Shown here piece after piece: positions 8,498-16,590 of a DNA stretch of 24,784 nucleotides (position 1 is the first letter of the stretch; each line of letters starts with the position of its first letter). The translations under genes were made by a program, and so were the position numbers. Origin of the DNA: a virus; the IMG/VR virus record IMGVR_UViG_3300020471_000045, positions 1-24,784 of that record. One strand, 5' to 3'. Under the pieces are notes generated by a model. That model made no database searches. It worked only from the letters and a program-made list of their open reading frames with translations, and was not told the DNA's origin.

Positions 8498-10047
8498 TTC
8501 TCCAGAGCCATAGTGTTCATAAACGCACTGGTTTTAATCGACCTAACTAATAGCCTACCTGAGCTTGCCTTGATCTTAAACCTAGCCTCATTGAACTCAC
8601 CCTTTGTGCTTAGGGAGAATGAGCGAGAGAACGGGCCAACAGCAGGTAGAGTAAATGGCAAAGTAACTGGGAGCGTAACCGATGTTGACTGAGTAGGAAT
8701 GTTGTTCTCGATCAATACGTCAGTAGCACCAGCTTCTTCATCAAGAGTTGCATATACTTCCGCGCAATGACATCCAGCAATGCTATTCTCAAACTCTATG
8801 TCCAAATGGTTCCCCAGCTTGGGTGATAAAAAGTCTCCGTAAACATGCCCCCTGCTGATAAGAAAGCTTTCTATGTCTACTGAGTTGTCCTGATAGGTAG
8901 ATGAAGATAGGGAAGAATCACTAACGTAATCAAGCCATGTAAGAACATTGCCGCTGTTGTCACCCATTATGAGCTTTGGGTAATTAGTAAATCCAGACTC
9001 GGCGTACACGTTATTAGTCCAGCCTGTCCAGTATCCGCTCCAAGACCTAGTCACAGTATTAAATACAATAGTATAGTCAGGGGTCGTCGAGCTATCGAGA
9101 GGCACACTAAGAATGTACCTATTGTTCCAGAACTTAGCGCATGAGTTTTGTGCAGAGCCCCAGTTGATTCTCTGTATAAGATCGTCAATAGGAGTAGAGA
9201 TAGGCTCGGACACAGAACTCTGAGCACCTGAGAGAATAGTGCGTACAGTGCGGATACCATCCCTAGCTAAGAAAAACACATCAGACCCAGCCTGTGCTAT
9301 AGTCCTACCTGCAACACAACCAACAGTATTATCAATTCTATTAACAGGCCAGCTACTAGCAGATGATTGAGATGGGTCAGTCACTACCACATGAATAGAG
9401 CGTTCCTTGAATACAACTAAATTAAAGTTATACCAGCTTACTATGCCAGTAATAGGATCACCTTCGCCGCCTCCAACCCTAAACTGAAACCCAGTTCCCC
9501 AAGTAGTTCCGTCTAGAATATCGCTCGCTGCAACCTCATCGTCGTAGTTGTTATTGTTTGCGGAGAAAAGCCTGTTCGTGTGGGATATTAAGAACTTACC
9601 CCTAGGTATTGATGAGCCTTCGTCCGTAACTGCTGAACCGTTGTAGGAGTGCAAGTTACCGCTCCCGTCCGTCATAAACATTTTGTCCACTAACTGAGCG
9701 AACTCAACATTATTAGAAGCTGATGGAGTGTACCCTGATACGCTAGAAAAGGTTGATCCAGTTGACTTATACAGAACACCATTAGATACAGCTAGAATCT
9801 CTTCATAGGAAGGCGTGTCAAAAAAGGTTAGCCCATTGATCGGATTAGTCAGAGTAGAGCCTACAATAGAAGTTCCTCGCCTAGTAGAAATAGCACCGAA
9901 CTTGTCGATGTCCATATTCTTGGCTTCGTGGAACTGACCTTCCTTTAAGAGATTAGCGCGTACATTGCTTATCTGACCTCCGATAAAACTACCGGACAAG
10001 TCGTAAGCTAACTGGTCATCAAGACCATCGTTGTAGTGTACAGGCAT
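8494..10047 (-). CDS. Tail nozzle / tail tubular protein B (T7 gp12-like)
   Basis: A 517-residue, beta-rich protein. The N-terminal segment (about 20-60) carries a typical virion-protein pattern, GQISNVRANLLKEGQFHEAKN followed within a few residues by TRRGTS, as in podovirus nozzle and stabilisation proteins that thread on the tail axis. The rest is a run of short Gly/Ser/Asn-rich strands with repeated Trp and Asn turns, consistent with a beta-propeller. In T7, gp12 forms the conical nozzle below the gp11 ring and docks the fibres. Here the gene follows the gp11-like gene with a TAATG overlap and is followed by the GNAT-like gene with an ATGA overlap. It is shorter than T7 gp12 (about 794 residues), nearer to P22 gp10. 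No ribosome site is obvious, so translation is probably coupled. Confidence 0.7.
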   Translation of the reverse strand: MPVHYNDGLDDQLAYDLSGSFIGGQISNVRANLLKEGQFHEAKNMDIDKFGAISTRRGTSIVGSTLTNPINGLTFFDTPSYEEILAVSNGVLYKSTGSTFSSVSGYTPSASNNVEFAQLVDKMFMTDGSGNLHSYNGSAVTDEGSSIPRGKFLISHTNRLFSANNNNYDDEVAASDILDGTTWGTGFQFRVGGGEGDPITGIVSWYNFNLVVFKERSIHVVVTDPSQSSASSWPVNRIDNTVGCVAGRTIAQAGSDVFFLARDGIRTVRTILSGAQSSVSEPISTPIDDLIQRINWGSAQNSCAKFWNNRYILSVPLDSSTTPDYTIVFNTVTRSWSGYWTGWTNNVYAESGFTNYPKLIMGDNSGNVLTWLDYVSDSSLSSSTYQDNSVDIESFLISRGHVYGDFLSPKLGNHLDIEFENSIAGCHCAEVYATLDEEAGATDVLIENNIPTQSTSVTLPVTLPFTLPAVGPFSRSFSLSTKGEFNEARFKIKASSGRLLVRSIKTSAFMNTMALEK

Positions 10048-10727
10048 TAGTTACTGAAATCGTTTAAGTCCCAAGACGCTTCTACTTGTGGAATAATCCT
10101 AGTGTCACTTGCTGATTGGTGAGTCTCCATGTCCTTAACTATCATTAGCTGGGCTGAAGCCTCTTGAAATTTAATCTGTGCTTTCTGGTACTGGCGAAGG
10201 TGCTCAAGCATATCTCCCTCCACAAAGCATAGAAGGGCGTTATCTACTCCGTTTATCTCTGGGCGATGATCGTCAGTAAGAACTGTGTGAAACACCTTGC
10301 CAAGAACTAGAAGCGTTTTAGCCTCCTTCGGCTTCCTGAGCAGCCTAATTTTTGCCTGACCCGAGGAGTCATTTGGAAGGACAATGAAATTGGCAACCTT
10401 ACCTGTCTCAGAGAATAGTTTAGGGTCAGTCCTGAACACTGCGGAATAGTCAATAGGTGTAATTTCTTCATCATCCCAAGAAGCTGCTATAGGAAACTGA
10501 ACCGCTGCATTTAGAGTTACTTCTTCTGTGTCAGCGGATACAGAGTAAGATGTTGTACCTAAAGACTCACGCCATATAGCAGAGTTCCAGATCATTTCAT
10601 ACCTACGGTCAATAAAAGACTTAATTAAATTTAGACTTCCTTGATCTGTTTTCTGTAGCTTGTCAGCAATAAACTGAGCCAAGTTAGATTTGGTCAAGCT
10701 CCTTCCGTAATATGGTATAGGTGTCAT
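10047..10727 (-). CDS. Head-to-tail adaptor / tail tubular protein A (T7 gp11-like)
   Basis: A 226-residue protein with GAAGGGA 5-6 bases before ATG at 10727. The N-terminal half is helical with a characteristic start (TKSNLAQFIADKL, then LIKSFIDRRYEMIWN, about 12-51) seen in podovirus tail tubular A proteins. The centre is beta-rich (RLLRKPKEAKTLLVLGKVFH, about 129-148). The C-terminal helix (EGDMLEHLRQYQKAQIKFQE, about 170-189) is also typical. T7 gp11 is about 196 residues and forms a dodecamer below the portal. The following nozzle gene overlaps by one base (TAATG), and stoichiometric pairing with the nozzle is expected. Alternatives are other gp4/gp6-type connector proteins; the fit to gp11 by order and size is better. 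Confidence 0.7.
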   Translation of the reverse strand: MTPIPYYGRSLTKSNLAQFIADKLQKTDQGSLNLIKSFIDRRYEMIWNSAIWRESLGTTSYSVSADTEEVTLNAAVQFPIAASWDDEEITPIDYSAVFRTDPKLFSETGKVANFIVLPNDSSGQAKIRLLRKPKEAKTLLVLGKVFHTVLTDDHRPEINGVDNALLCFVEGDMLEHLRQYQKAQIKFQEASAQLMIVKDMETHQSASDTRIIPQVEASWDLNDFSN

Positions 10728-10742
10728 CTTATCCCTTCAGGA

Positions 10743-11744
10743 TTAGTATTCAATTTTCACAAAGCCGCCGTGACCAATGTCAGACGAAGTGCTAGGGGAG
10801 GCTGCGTTATAACCCCCTGCTCCGTATTGGCCTAAATAACCTGAACCCGGAAATCCACCGTTGTGATTGGATCGTCCACTAACACTTATGTCCACAGTTC
10901 CCGTAACTGAACCGCCAGCAACTTCAGTGTTATTAGACCTTCCTCCGCCTCCCCCATTTGCCTGATAGGTAACTGAGTCATACGTAATTGAGCTATTATT
11001 TCCATCAGTCGCGGAGTACGGGCCGGAGCCAATACCAGCGTCATTGCCAGTTGCATTGGCGGCAGCAACAACAGCTATTGTGTCTCCTGCCGTGACGGAA
11101 AAGGTCTTCTCAAAATAAGCCCCGCCAGCACCGCCATCGTCATTAGCATTCCCGCTGGTTGTAGAGCTGTATCCTGCCCCGCCACCCCCTTGAACCGAAA
11201 CTTTAACTCTCGTTACTCCAGTTGGAACTGTCCAATCTTCGTCGGCCCCGCTGTCAAAAAACTCAACCAAGGGAACTGGCGTGCTGACGGATGGCGTAGT
11301 CCAGCTTGCCGTAGCCCCTGTTCCTCCAGCAGTTAGAACCTGTCCAGATGTTCCTGTGCCTAATCTTTCAGGTGCGCCATCTGCACCATAAACCAAAACA
11401 TCACCCTGAGTACCGTCCTCCATTTTAGCAGGAGTGATTGCGTTATCGGCTACCATGTCTGTGGCAACCTGAACCTCCCCTACCTCACCAGCGGTGGCTG
11501 CACCTAGCAATCTATTGTCAGTGGCAGTGTCCTGAATCTTAGCGTAGGTAATGGCGTCATCGGCAACCTTAGCTGTAGTTACATTAGCGTCCAGTATCTT
11601 TGCGGTTGTTACAGCACTATTGTTAATCTTAGCTGTTACTACTGCATTGTCGTTAATGGTAGCATTGCCTACTAGATTGTTAAGATCACCGTGAGTTACG
11701 GATTGACCTGATGTGAATGTTGTACCACCCGTTAAGTCTGGCAT
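10743..11744 (-). CDS. Glycine-rich tail fibre / adhesin
   Basis: A 333-residue protein. Residues about 28-72 carry a short imperfect repeat of the form NAVTTAKI.DANVTTAKV.D, a beta-helical fibre-shaft pattern common in marine phage structural proteins. A Gly/Ala/Thr linker follows. From about residue 175 the protein reads DWTVPTGVTRVKVSVQGGGG and then a long Gly/Asn/Ser-rich stretch with repeated GGxGG motifs to the end. This matches fibre tips in which a small beta domain is followed by poly-glycine strands; the poly-Gly-II sandwich of the S16 gp38 adhesin is a structural analogue. The gene starts one base after the holin stop and is followed by the gp11-like gene 15 bases later. It probably binds the host surface. 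The fine receptor is not predictable. Confidence 0.65.
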   Translation of the reverse strand: MPDLTGGTTFTSGQSVTHGDLNNLVGNATINDNAVVTAKINNSAVTTAKILDANVTTAKVADDAITYAKIQDTATDNRLLGAATAGEVGEVQVATDMVADNAITPAKMEDGTQGDVLVYGADGAPERLGTGTSGQVLTAGGTGATASWTTPSVSTPVPLVEFFDSGADEDWTVPTGVTRVKVSVQGGGGAGYSSTTSGNANDDGGAGGAYFEKTFSVTAGDTIAVVAAANATGNDAGIGSGPYSATDGNNSSITYDSVTYQANGGGGGRSNNTEVAGGSVTGTVDISVSGRSNHNGGFPGSGYLGQYGAGGYNAASPSTSSDIGHGGFVKIEY

Positions 11745-11745
11745 T

Positions 11746-11922
11746 TTATTCTGCTTTCTTTTTAGCTAGTGCTGACCACACCAAGCCAATGATTGTAATT
11801 ACTGCGCCAACCAAGGCTTCCACCTCAGTCTCCGCAACCATTCCTCTAGCTACTAATGCGCCCCCACCCGCTGTTAGGATGTGGCGAATTATTCCGTTAA
11901 GGATTGAGTCTTTATCAAGCAT
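11746..11922 (-). CDS. Small holin, two membrane segments (Pam3-gp28-like)
   Basis: A 58-residue protein starting MLDKDSILNGIIRHILTAGG. ATG at 11922 is preceded by AGAGAGGGA at suitable distance and overlaps the stop of the upstream 48-residue ORF by 8 bases. The longer in-frame start at 11958 would lie inside that ORF and has a poorer context. Two hydrophobic stretches (about 8-27 and 33-53) are separated by a short polar turn (VAETEVEA), and the protein ends in KKKAE. Pattern and length fit small phage holins with a final Lys-rich cytoplasmic tail. A holin permeabilises the inner membrane at lysis time. The XhlA-like gene two cistrons upstream supports a lysis role. Confidence 0.7.
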   Translation of the reverse strand: MLDKDSILNGIIRHILTAGGGALVARGMVAETEVEALVGAVITIIGLVWSALAKKKAE

Positions 11923-12061
11923 AACGCATCCCTCTCTTTGACTTTGTCTTTGAAGCAACTTTTGCTTTTTTATTGGCAGCGGTTCTTGCTTTACCCGTTT
12001 TTCTCATTCGTTTCTTAAACTCTTTTTCAGTTTCTTTATGATATTTTTTATAGTTTGGCAT
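11915..12061 (-). CDS. 48-residue very basic small protein
   Basis: This short ORF reads MPNYKKYHKETEKEFKKRMR and on to KRGMRYA. ATG at 12061 has a strong ribosome site (GGAGGA, 5 bases away). The stop overlaps the holin start by 8 bases. Close to half the residues are Lys or Arg, with no hydrophobic segment, so it should be soluble and may bind nucleic acid or anionic membranes. I do not recognise a family. The gene fills what would otherwise be a gap of about 140 bases in a very compact operon, and the start, spacing and overlap all look like a real cistron. A role with the flanking XhlA-like and holin genes is possible but not shown. Confidence 0.6.
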   Translation of the reverse strand: MPNYKKYHKETEKEFKKRMRKTGKARTAANKKAKVASKTKSKRGMRYA

Positions 12062-12062
12062 A

Positions 12063-12287
12063 TTATCCTCCGAATAGTTTACTTAACGCTAATCCTCCAC
12101 CCGCTGATCCTGCGCCGACAGCCCCTAAGAGCCACCATTTGAATGTCTCTAACTTCTCAATTCTTACCTGATGGTCGTCTAATTGTCGAATCATTCTGTC
12201 AAGCTTCTCTGTGTTGCCGACTTGCCTAGCTTCCATTCGGGTGAGAATAGAGTCCAGAGAGTTTGGATTTGGGACATAATCAGGCAT
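12063..12287 (-). CDS. XhlA-like coiled-coil membrane protein, putative lysis accessory
   Basis: A 74-residue protein from ATG at 12287, with GAGGAAAAG upstream. The in-frame ATG at 12353 would add 22 Arg-rich residues read inside the previous gene and has no good ribosome site, so the shorter start is preferred. Residues about 12-50 form a heptad-like helix (SILTRMEARQVGNTEKLDRM and on to VRIEKLE). The C-terminus (about 52-73) is a single Gly-rich membrane segment that begins KWWLLGAVGAG. This matches the haemolysin XhlA / phage holin-partner architecture. It overlaps the upstream gene by 8 bases and is followed one base later by the 48-residue ORF and then the holin. Confidence 0.6.
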   Translation of the reverse strand: MPDYVPNPNSLDSILTRMEARQVGNTEKLDRMIRQLDDHQVRIEKLETFKWWLLGAVGAGSAGGGLALSKLFGG

Positions 12288-12765
12288 CTTTCTTTTCCTC
12301 CCGCTTCGCCTTAGCCGCCGCCGCCCTAGCCTCATCAGCCTCGCGTGCTGCAACTTCGTCAGGGTTCATCGGCCAGTTCTGCTTAATTAAGTCAATGTCA
12401 GTGTAGGTGGCGGCAGCGTTGTATTCACCCTCCAGACGATCCGCCTCGGCAATTACAGCAGCACGGTATTCGGCCCAATCCTCTGCCACTGCTCGGCTAC
12501 GCTCTACGTTGGCAACTACCATCCAATCAGATTGAGCCAACATCTTACCCGCAGTGTCTTTAGCCCGAACAATGCCGTCCGACTTCTCACGATCCAACGG
12601 CGCACGGACAACTGGCGGTTCTTCCGGTGTCACCCAGCTAATGCCTTGCGCTTCTTTGTCGGCAGGTGTGGACACCCGAAGCCAGTTGGCGGGAAATGAA
12701 ATGTTGTTATGGCTGAACGCCTTGTCTAGCGGGAGTGCCCGACCTTCTTTTGTAGTGTATGGCAT
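12280..12765 (-). CDS. Tail-fibre assembly chaperone-like protein
   Basis: A 161-residue protein. Residues 20-45 (NISFPANWLRVSTPADKEAQ, then GISWVTP) match the N-terminus of tail-fibre-associated chaperones, which often carry a Phe-Pro-x-Asn-Trp-Leu segment. Residues about 77-106 (AQSDWMVVAN followed by WAEYRAAVI) match the hallmark (A-x-SDW ... W..YR) of the gp38/DUF4376-type tail-assembly family. The C-terminus is Ala/Arg/Lys-rich and helical. These proteins help trimerise fibres or become part of the tip. The gene follows the 1271-residue adhesin by nine bases, as expected for its chaperone, with AGGAT about 8 bases before ATG. Confidence 0.65.
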   Translation of the reverse strand: MPYTTKEGRALPLDKAFSHNNISFPANWLRVSTPADKEAQGISWVTPEEPPVVRAPLDREKSDGIVRAKDTAGKMLAQSDWMVVANVERSRAVAEDWAEYRAAVIAEADRLEGEYNAAATYTDIDLIKQNWPMNPDEVAAREADEARAAAAKAKREEKKDA

Positions 12766-12774
12766 GATTAAATC

Positions 12775-15700
12775 CTATCTGGCGTTGCTTGGTGCTGCGA
12801 AGGGCTGTTCGGCCCAAGCCGCAAATATGTATGTGTCGTTGTTTAGATTCCCAGCAGAACTCCGCAGCTTGAATCCGTTTGAAAGAAAATCCATGTGACC
12901 GTCCGAAGTGGATTCATTAAGGGACGATGATGGGTATAAAACTTCGTCATTTACATTATTAGATCCACGCGCTGAATCCCACATCCGCCAGTGATACCCA
13001 GAGGTATTAGATATGTTTTTCGTAATGACCAGCGCGGGCCGAAAGCCAAGATAGCAAAAAACGCCGTCTGATGAGCTTCCGTTTCCAGTCATTTTGCCGA
13101 ATTTGGAATAGCCCTCAACGCCAGTGAACGCCCAGATGCGTAGGTTAAAACCGTACCCGTAGTCATCAATAAAAGCCGAACCTAATTTAATATAATCAGC
13201 GTGAGCCGCCCCAGATGGAAAGTAAGTGCTATCGCTTGATTGGGCCGAGTTGCCATCAAGTTGCAAATAATTTCCGCTGCTCAAATCTTTATGGAAAGCT
13301 GGGAAGCCGCTGAAGTTTGCGCTCCCCTGATCGTCCGCCACGAAGAAAAACTCCGGTGCTGCTGACAGGCTGTGAGCCACTTCAAGATTGCCACTACTAG
13401 CTGGTGACACTTCAATCGTAGTCACTCCCGCCGATGAGTTGTAATGTTCGGTGCTAGGTGCAGTATATGAACTATTCCAAGTGCTGCTTGAACCAGTGCT
13501 TCCTAACTTCCAAAGCCACGCCACATAGCGTTCGGTAATTTCGTAAAAACCAAATTCGTCGTAGTAGTAATTTGTCTCGCCAGCCTGATCTACCGTGATG
13601 CCTCGGTTTGTACCCGACCCCGCGCTAAACGAAATCACCCCTTCCTCGCCAGAATTTAGGTATGGGCCACCACTACTAGAAGCCACATCGCCGTCTAAGT
13701 TATACCCTCCTGTGCTAGTCCCTGTGATTGTATCAAATAAATAATTACCGTATTCATCTGATCCGCTTCCGGTGAAACTTGATTCGGCACTGTTATCTCT
13801 ATCCTTAATCCACGCCATCCCAACGTCAAAATTGACTCCAGTAACATTCTGCGTTGATCCGCTGCCGTAATATAAATCTGAATTGCCAACGTAGGTTAAA
13901 ACGCCGAAATGCTCTGACGGCGCAACGGATGGGGCAGCGAGATTGCTGGTGTTCAGGCTTTTGAATCCGGTGGGCGGAGCGTAGTAGAACTCGGATTGAC
14001 TGGTGTCCTGACCGCTGGTTTTGTTCCCAGCAAAGGTTGGGTCGGCCCCGAAGTTAGCGTGATAAACTAGGCCAGAGACGTAGTTGCCCGCCGCAAAGAA
14101 TGCCTCTGTCCAGTTGTATGATGAATAACTTACTGCCGCGCCTACTAGGCTTCCGTTTTTGTACAGAGATACCTCTTCATCGTCAGCGTTTAAGGCGATA
14201 CCAATAATATCTCCATTAGCCCAAGTAGTTGATGACCCGCTAAAAGAAACTGAAGAACCATTTATGTAGACTGATGTTCCGGCTGTTCCAGTCCAAAAAG
14301 AAATGGATGTGTTTCCATCTGAATTACCCAAATAGTCACGTTCTCGGTTGTCTGCCGTAACGCCTAGCGGGTAATTAGCTTGCCCTGTGTAAAGCAACTC
14401 CGCATACCACTTACCGGAGGATGCCCCGATTGTTGAAACTATTTTAGCGGGAGTAGATGAGGTGGTAGTGACCTTTAGATTCCCTTCACTAAAGGTGTTG
14501 CTTGAGTTGACCAAAGGGTTCCACGTTGGGTGGTTTTTGAAAGGATTATCGATCAGCACATCGTGCGCCTGACTGATGCTCGTCGGCTCAAAATGATTCT
14601 TGTTACCGCTTTGGTCGCCTCCGAGATAGACGGGGTTTAGCTCGAATGGGGCTGATGGTACTGTGTAGGTTGAGCCAGTGTATTTTTCTTCGCCTTTAGT
14701 AAACCTAGCATCAAATATATACCCGTCTATGTCGTAGGTCGAATTTGCCGCATAATAATTACCTAAAGTAACAGACCTTGCTGATGTTATGTTAGAGCTA
14801 ACAGTGACATCGTTTATTTTATTGCCGTTCAAATACAGCCTAGCTCCGTTTGAAGTGTTGTCAGTCTTGACCAGCGCAACGTGATGCCACTCCCCTGTGG
14901 TTGCTGCCGTTGATGACGTTTGCCTACCACCGCCAGAATCATAGACCCCCCAATAACCTCCAGTGCATTCAATGACCCATCCATAAACATCCCCTACACC
15001 GTAGGTAGAAAATATCCCGTCATGCGTCGAGTGCGTGCTATTAAAATAAACCCAACACTCGGCAGTAAAAGAGTCTCCAGAGGCTATGGCTAAATCAGTG
15101 GAGGTTGAGGTGGTGATGTTATCGTTTCCATCAAAATACATCGCAGTTGATTTCGCTGCGGCTTCGTATGGTGTGGAGGCTGTGCGGGTAGGTGAGTCTG
15201 TTACGGAAAGAGCGTGGCTGTTGCTAGTCTCGTCGTGAAAATTAGTATCGTCCTTGTGTGGCTGGATAAGGAGTTTAGTGTCCGAATCCTCTGTTTCTAG
15301 TTTAGATGTGGGTGGCGTAAAGTTTGAAGTGTATCGGGCCGTGCCTTTAGTGATTCGGACATCAAAGATATAACCAGTAAAGGCAGCACTCGTTCCCGCA
15401 TCAGCCGTTGCGCCCAGCCGAGGGGTACTGTTAGCCGTTAGGTCATTACTGAAAGACCGCGTAGTTCCGGTGGCTGTTCCGTCGATGTATGCGTAAAGTG
15501 TTCCGCTATCTCTAACCAATGCAATGTGATGCCAAGTGTTGGTGGATAATGAGCCGCCTAACGTATAGTTAGCACCGGAGTAAACTTTTACCCCGTTTGT
15601 TGTGTCTGTTGAAAACGCAAACGTGTCAGTGTCCGTGCTATTAGTTGGGCGTAAATCAACCAGCATTGCATCAGTTCCACTCGGAATGGACTTAAAGTAA

Positions 15701-16590
15701 TACCAGCCTTCTACGGTAAAATCTCCAGTCCCAAACGCAAAGTCGCTGTGACCCGTTGTTACTGCAACCGTGTCATTATTACCGTCGAAGTAAATCGCCC
15801 TATCATCACCAGTAAACGGATTGCCAACCGCAATGCTATGCTCTGGGTCGCCAGTGTCAGTAATCGTATGCCCCGCTGCCACATCAACAAAGTCTGTGTC
15901 GCCATCGTTGCGGCTTACGGAGGTTACGAGGAGGTCGGCATCGTGGGCTGGCTGTGCGTCGATGTGGAATCCGTTTGTGCCGAATGAGCCAGTGTAGGCT
16001 TTGGGTTTGTAGCCTCCGTAATTATTAGACTCGATAAAATCTGTGGGAGACTTTGCTTCGCCTTCAATGAAATAGATGTCTGCCAAATACTGCTCTGCCT
16101 TATGACTGCTAGAAGTGCCGTAGTTAGCGAATCGTATGCTGGTAACTGTATTCTGCGAGAGACTCATGCCTCCCATGTTAGGCGACAACTCACCGTTAAT
16201 GTATAAGTTGGCTGTGCTGGATGAGCAAACGAGGCAAACGTGATACCACGAAGATGGGTCGGTATATTTGGCTGTTGAAATTGTTACGCTTGAGCCTCCT
16301 CGGAAGTATCCTAGAGTTCCATCAGCAACGAAAGAACCCCCCCAATAAAGCCCTGACGCATCATTGATTGAAAAGACGTATCTGTTGTTCGTATCAGGAG
16401 GAGTAATCCATGCCCGTTTCATCCAAAACGCCAGCGTCCAAGTTGTCTCGCTGGAGCTAACTGTTCGATGGAGATACGCACTGCCATCAAACCGCAGCGA
16501 ACGCACCACAGGGTCTTCGGCTGGGGTTGAGTCACCACCGCCCCCGCCGGAAGCTGGCTTATTCCACAGTGCTGATCCGAAGTCTGCCAT
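12775..16590 (-). CDS. Multi-domain adhesin: three LamG-like, one SPRY-like and DUF7483-like domains
   Basis: A 1271-residue protein; the start overlaps the previous stop as TAATG. Three concanavalin A / LamG-type domains are seen at about residues 27-185, 262-425 and 480-640. Each has a strand ending YFDG or RFDG, a W(Y/H)HxxLV motif with a following Y(I/L)(D/N)G hairpin, and a GYIFD(V/A)R.TKG-type close (a degenerate form in the first). A linker (DQSGNKNHF near 659-667) leads to a SPRY-like domain at about 690-870 (KWYAEL, DIIGIALNAD, SLYKNGSLVG). Segments at about 893-1030 and 1160-1262 resemble DUF7483 (GFRPALVITK, WDSARG, FLSNGFKL). Such proteins are glycan-binding tail appendages or fibres in marine phages. 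Function is inferred from domains; the sugar target is unknown. Confidence 0.75.
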   Translation of the reverse strand: MADFGSALWNKPASGGGGGDSTPAEDPVVRSLRFDGSAYLHRTVSSSETTWTLAFWMKRAWITPPDTNNRYVFSINDASGLYWGGSFVADGTLGYFRGGSSVTISTAKYTDPSSWYHVCLVCSSSTANLYINGELSPNMGGMSLSQNTVTSIRFANYGTSSSHKAEQYLADIYFIEGEAKSPTDFIESNNYGGYKPKAYTGSFGTNGFHIDAQPAHDADLLVTSVSRNDGDTDFVDVAAGHTITDTGDPEHSIAVGNPFTGDDRAIYFDGNNDTVAVTTGHSDFAFGTGDFTVEGWYYFKSIPSGTDAMLVDLRPTNSTDTDTFAFSTDTTNGVKVYSGANYTLGGSLSTNTWHHIALVRDSGTLYAYIDGTATGTTRSFSNDLTANSTPRLGATADAGTSAAFTGYIFDVRITKGTARYTSNFTPPTSKLETEDSDTKLLIQPHKDDTNFHDETSNSHALSVTDSPTRTASTPYEAAAKSTAMYFDGNDNITTSTSTDLAIASGDSFTAECWVYFNSTHSTHDGIFSTYGVGDVYGWVIECTGGYWGVYDSGGGRQTSSTAATTGEWHHVALVKTDNTSNGARLYLNGNKINDVTVSSNITSARSVTLGNYYAANSTYDIDGYIFDARFTKGEEKYTGSTYTVPSAPFELNPVYLGGDQSGNKNHFEPTSISQAHDVLIDNPFKNHPTWNPLVNSSNTFSEGNLKVTTTSSTPAKIVSTIGASSGKWYAELLYTGQANYPLGVTADNRERDYLGNSDGNTSISFWTGTAGTSVYINGSSVSFSGSSTTWANGDIIGIALNADDEEVSLYKNGSLVGAAVSYSSYNWTEAFFAAGNYVSGLVYHANFGADPTFAGNKTSGQDTSQSEFYYAPPTGFKSLNTSNLAAPSVAPSEHFGVLTYVGNSDLYYGSGSTQNVTGVNFDVGMAWIKDRDNSAESSFTGSGSDEYGNYLFDTITGTSTGGYNLDGDVASSSGGPYLNSGEEGVISFSAGSGTNRGITVDQAGETNYYYDEFGFYEITERYVAWLWKLGSTGSSSTWNSSYTAPSTEHYNSSAGVTTIEVSPASSGNLEVAHSLSAAPEFFFVADDQGSANFSGFPAFHKDLSSGNYLQLDGNSAQSSDSTYFPSGAAHADYIKLGSAFIDDYGYGFNLRIWAFTGVEGYSKFGKMTGNGSSSDGVFCYLGFRPALVITKNISNTSGYHWRMWDSARGSNNVNDEVLYPSSSLNESTSDGHMDFLSNGFKLRSSAGNLNNDTYIFAAWAEQPFAAPSNAR

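Noticed and set aside
8129-8692. A 187-codon plus-strand ORF antisense to the GNAT-like and nozzle genes
   Set aside because: It lacks a good ribosome site and contradicts the single-strand organisation; the minus-strand frames there look protein-like. It is a shadow of the GNAT-like and nozzle codons.
11923-11958. Longer start for the holin (12 extra residues)
   Set aside because: It lies within the 48-residue gene and has a worse start context than ATG at 11922.
12288-12353. Longer start for the XhlA-like gene (extra 22 Arg-rich residues)
   Set aside because: The extension is a reading of the previous gene's end in another frame; ATG at 12287 has a better ribosome site.
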